From the NCBI GenBank assembly GCA_963816535.1, contig CAWFKW010000003.1:372001-436000 (forward strand): DNA of 64,000 bases. Direction: 5' to 3'. The notes under the pieces are model-generated. The model was not told where the DNA came from, ran no database searches, and saw nothing but the letters and a program-made list of their open reading frames with translations. The stretch comes from CAWFKW01 sp963816535 (GTDB lineage: Bacteria; Bacteroidota; Ignavibacteria; Tepidaquicellales; OLB5). Position 1 is the stretch's first letter. Each line of letters starts with the position of its first letter. This document shows positions 61,691 through 64,000 of the stretch, piece by piece. The position numbers and the translations under genes were made by a program.

Positions 61691-63960
61691 TCAGAGCCGG
61701 AACAAATACTGAAACTTAGCAAAGAATTGCCTGCCTGTTTTTACAAATCGCGGATGGTCCCCCGCTTCGCCGTAATCTGTTATGTTGTTTGTAGAACCGA
61801 TATAAAAAATTGTGAACGGGTTCCACTTATAGCTGAACAGCGGGTCGACTTCGAGTATTTTTTCAAATGTATCGAATTGCGTAACAAGTCTAAGGAAAAA
61901 GTTCTTTGTAAACTGTAACGAAGCTTTATCTCTGATAATGTATCCGGCATATAGTTTTTCTCCGCGGTAGGAAGTTGAAAGCTCGGAATAAGTATACGTA
62001 TTTTCCATTAGGAGCCTGTCAAACAGTCTTATATCCATCCAAAGGCTGACATTTATACCGAACCCTACGCCCGGCTGTCCAAATCGAATTATATATTTAC
62101 CCGACTCGATCGTTCCTCCGCCTTTAACCGCATTTGTTGTATTTATGTTAAAAGTCACCCATCCCCTCCTCACACCCCTGAGCATTACATTCTGATAATC
62201 TTCATCGTTTACGGCAAGGAAGTAACCTGTAATATCGATCTGGTCTTTGCACTGAAGAAAAACAGAAGGAAGAAACACTCTTTCTTTAACAGAACCGTCA
62301 TACTTGTACTTTATGTATGCTGTCATCGCAGGATTCACTTTTACAAAGAACCCTTTTTTGGGATAAAAAAACAACGTGTTATCTGTTATAAGCTGCCTGT
62401 AATCAACGCTGTTTGCAAATCCAAGGTCCCTTCTCTCTTCAGGCGGCGAATCATAATAAATCAGATCGGAATACCACGAGCGCCCCTGTCTCTGGAGCAT
62501 AAGTTCTCCGCCAAATCCGCTGAACTTCTCACCGTTAAAGGTCAGGTCGTGCTGTCCGCCGCCTATTGAGGCCGAATCAACATATAACAAGGTGTCGTTT
62601 ATTTCCTTTGTATTGTAGCTAGCAACCTGCCAGTTAAAATAATACGAGCTGAGGAAGTTAAGCGAGCCGTCAAACGCAAGAACCCTGTTATATCCCTTCT
62701 TTACCTCGCGGTCTGTAGCCATTAAGCCAAGATGAATCCCCTTTCAGGCTTTTTCGCAAGCGAAGAACGTTAGAAAAAGATTCGAGGCTGTCAAATAAAG
62801 CAAAGTGGCTTCCGTAATCATATGGAAGTATGAACTGCGTTTTCTTATCGTATGCCCCAATATAACCTACGTCAAGTCCTCCAATTTTCCCAAGCAGCTT
62901 AGCCGCAAACAGAGGTTTATTGATCATGCGTGTGTAAGCGATGTTAATGTAAGTGGTAAAGAAATCATTCCCTTCCAGAAAGAACGGCCGTTTTTCAGTA
63001 TAGAACAGAGCCGAAGATGTATTAACGTCAACCTGCGCTGCATCTGACTCAACCTGGGAAAAGTCCGGGTTGTAAACAACCTCTCCTGAGAGATTTGACG
63101 TAAACCCGTATCTCATCCCGACTCCAAAATCTCCTTTAACTTTTTCATTTATGAAATTTGAATTCGGATCGTTAACATCTTCTTTATATCCGTTCTGGGA
63201 ACCGATAAAATAAGGAAGTATCTCAAGGTTTTTGCCGTTCTTTACGCCTTTTATCCCCTCCAGTATGCCCGCCTGCCCGAAGAATGACGGGTTATCGCGT
63301 GATATTACGGCCCATGACATCTGCGTCCTGTTCTCGCGGGGACGGGTTCTTATTATGTGAAGGCCCCATTCCTGATTTTCCCTGCTGGGGAAGCGGATGC
63401 TCTCTGAAAGGTATCGCCATTTCTACGATCCATTTATCTTTGTATATCTTCGCTTCCGACTTAAACACAAGGTCGTAGCTGTCATTCTCCGCTGTCGGGG
63501 TCCATGTGGCGTCGCCCTGAATGCCGTATGGGTTGCAGAATATTTCGTATCCTTTCTGGTTATTCCTGTATGTATCTATTATCACGCCTACATAATCATC
63601 GTTCCATATCTTATCCCTGTCGCAAATATTGGCACGTAACTTAGACATATCGTTCTCATAACATATAAATGCAAAATAAAGGTTATCATCGTCGTATGTA
63701 ACCAGAGCCTTCGTGTCCACTTCGCACTTTGTATTATCTCCCGGGTTGATCTCGGCAAAATTTTCGCATGATGCCGCATTTTGCCAAGCTTTCTCGTCAA
63801 GCTTGCCGTCAAGCACAATTTCAGAATTCCCGCACCTCGGAGCCGTAATTCTTGGATTGATGTTCCCGACAAACAAAGAATCTGTTTTCGCGCCTTCCTG
63901 AGCGAAAGCAGCGGAAATACATGCAAAAACCGTTACAAATACAATTAAGTACTTTATCAT
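61691..63960 (-). pseudogene. DUF5916 / CBM9-like outer-membrane protein, two frameshifts
   Basis: Three frames (63960-63292, 63320-62688, 62722-61691) read as one protein of about 750 residues. The N-terminal part has a signal peptide (about 1-20) and a CBM9-like domain (IVLDGKLDEKAWQNAA), then a DUF5916 barrel containing SQVESDAAQVDVN, KRPFFLEG, GLMATDREV and a C-terminal aromatic YLFRL-type end. Break 1 lies near 63404 in AGAGAG, where one extra base splits PFR from SIRFPSRENQEWG. Break 2 lies near 62735, where one extra base separates KGDS from LGLMATDRE. Removing one base at each site restores the family sequence. This is either real decay or sequencing error. The family's role is unknown. 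Confidence 0.8.
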
Positions 63961-64000
63961 GTTATAAATGTTATGACCGGAATCTATTTATTTGGGTTTC

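Overview
The window looks like a chromosome segment from the Ignavibacteriota / Chlorobiota / Bacteroidota (FCB) lineage, probably an Ignavibacteria-type organism. The main reason is that about fourteen predicted secreted proteins end in a type IX secretion system (T9SS) sorting domain, with a YPNPFNP-like start and a basic ...K-stop tail. Supporting signs are Bacteroidota-type promoters (TTG, about 20 nt, TAnnTTTG), a TonB receptor with a carboxypeptidase-regulatory domain, PorV-like, DUF5916 and Omp28-like proteins, and few strong Shine-Dalgarno sites. No rRNA, tRNA or CRISPR array was seen, and no species can be named from the sequence alone.

Layout. 1-7.0 kb: the end of a glycosidase-like T9SS protein; a RAYT-type transposase homologue that has lost its HUH histidines; a minus-strand Cpx-like envelope-stress set (Spy/CpxP-like protein, OmpR-type regulator, histidine kinase); an Omp28-like and a DUF1028 T9SS protein; REP-like double-hairpin repeats; and a small exported protein whose promoter is nearly identical to that of the Spy-like gene. 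7.0-9.5 kb: a heptamer repeat tract, then Nudix-ribD-ribE. 9.6-23 kb: a long plus-strand operon with a T9SS protein, a frameshifted OB-fold T9SS protein, a lipoprotein, a TonB receptor, a PorV-like barrel, an NHL lipoprotein and a phospholipase-D-family T9SS protein. 23-29.5 kb: a periplasmic 5'-nucleotidase facing a complete BMP-type nucleoside ABC transporter. 30-47 kb: a tightly packed operon for a surface glycan (flippase, glycosyltransferases, GT-C membrane protein, WecG/TagA enzyme, methyltransferases) that continues without a gap into a gingipain/PorU-like C25 protease and a YCF48/Fn3 adhesin. 47-61 kb: T9SS surface proteins (beta-helix and YCF48 propellers) separated by long structured leaders, plus a 44-codon gene with its own promoter and terminator. 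61.7-64 kb: a DUF5916 gene broken by two frameshifts.

How it may work together. I infer that 9.7-29.5 kb is a nucleic-acid scavenging region: secreted OB-fold/PLD nuclease, TonB/PorV-like outer-membrane uptake, periplasmic 5'-nucleotidase, then nucleoside import. The 30-47 kb operon may couple synthesis of the glycan anchor to a PorU-like sortase that attaches T9SS cargo to it. The Cpx-like set probably controls its own operon and a distant small exported protein through the shared promoter block. These are hypotheses from gene content and motifs, not demonstrated functions.
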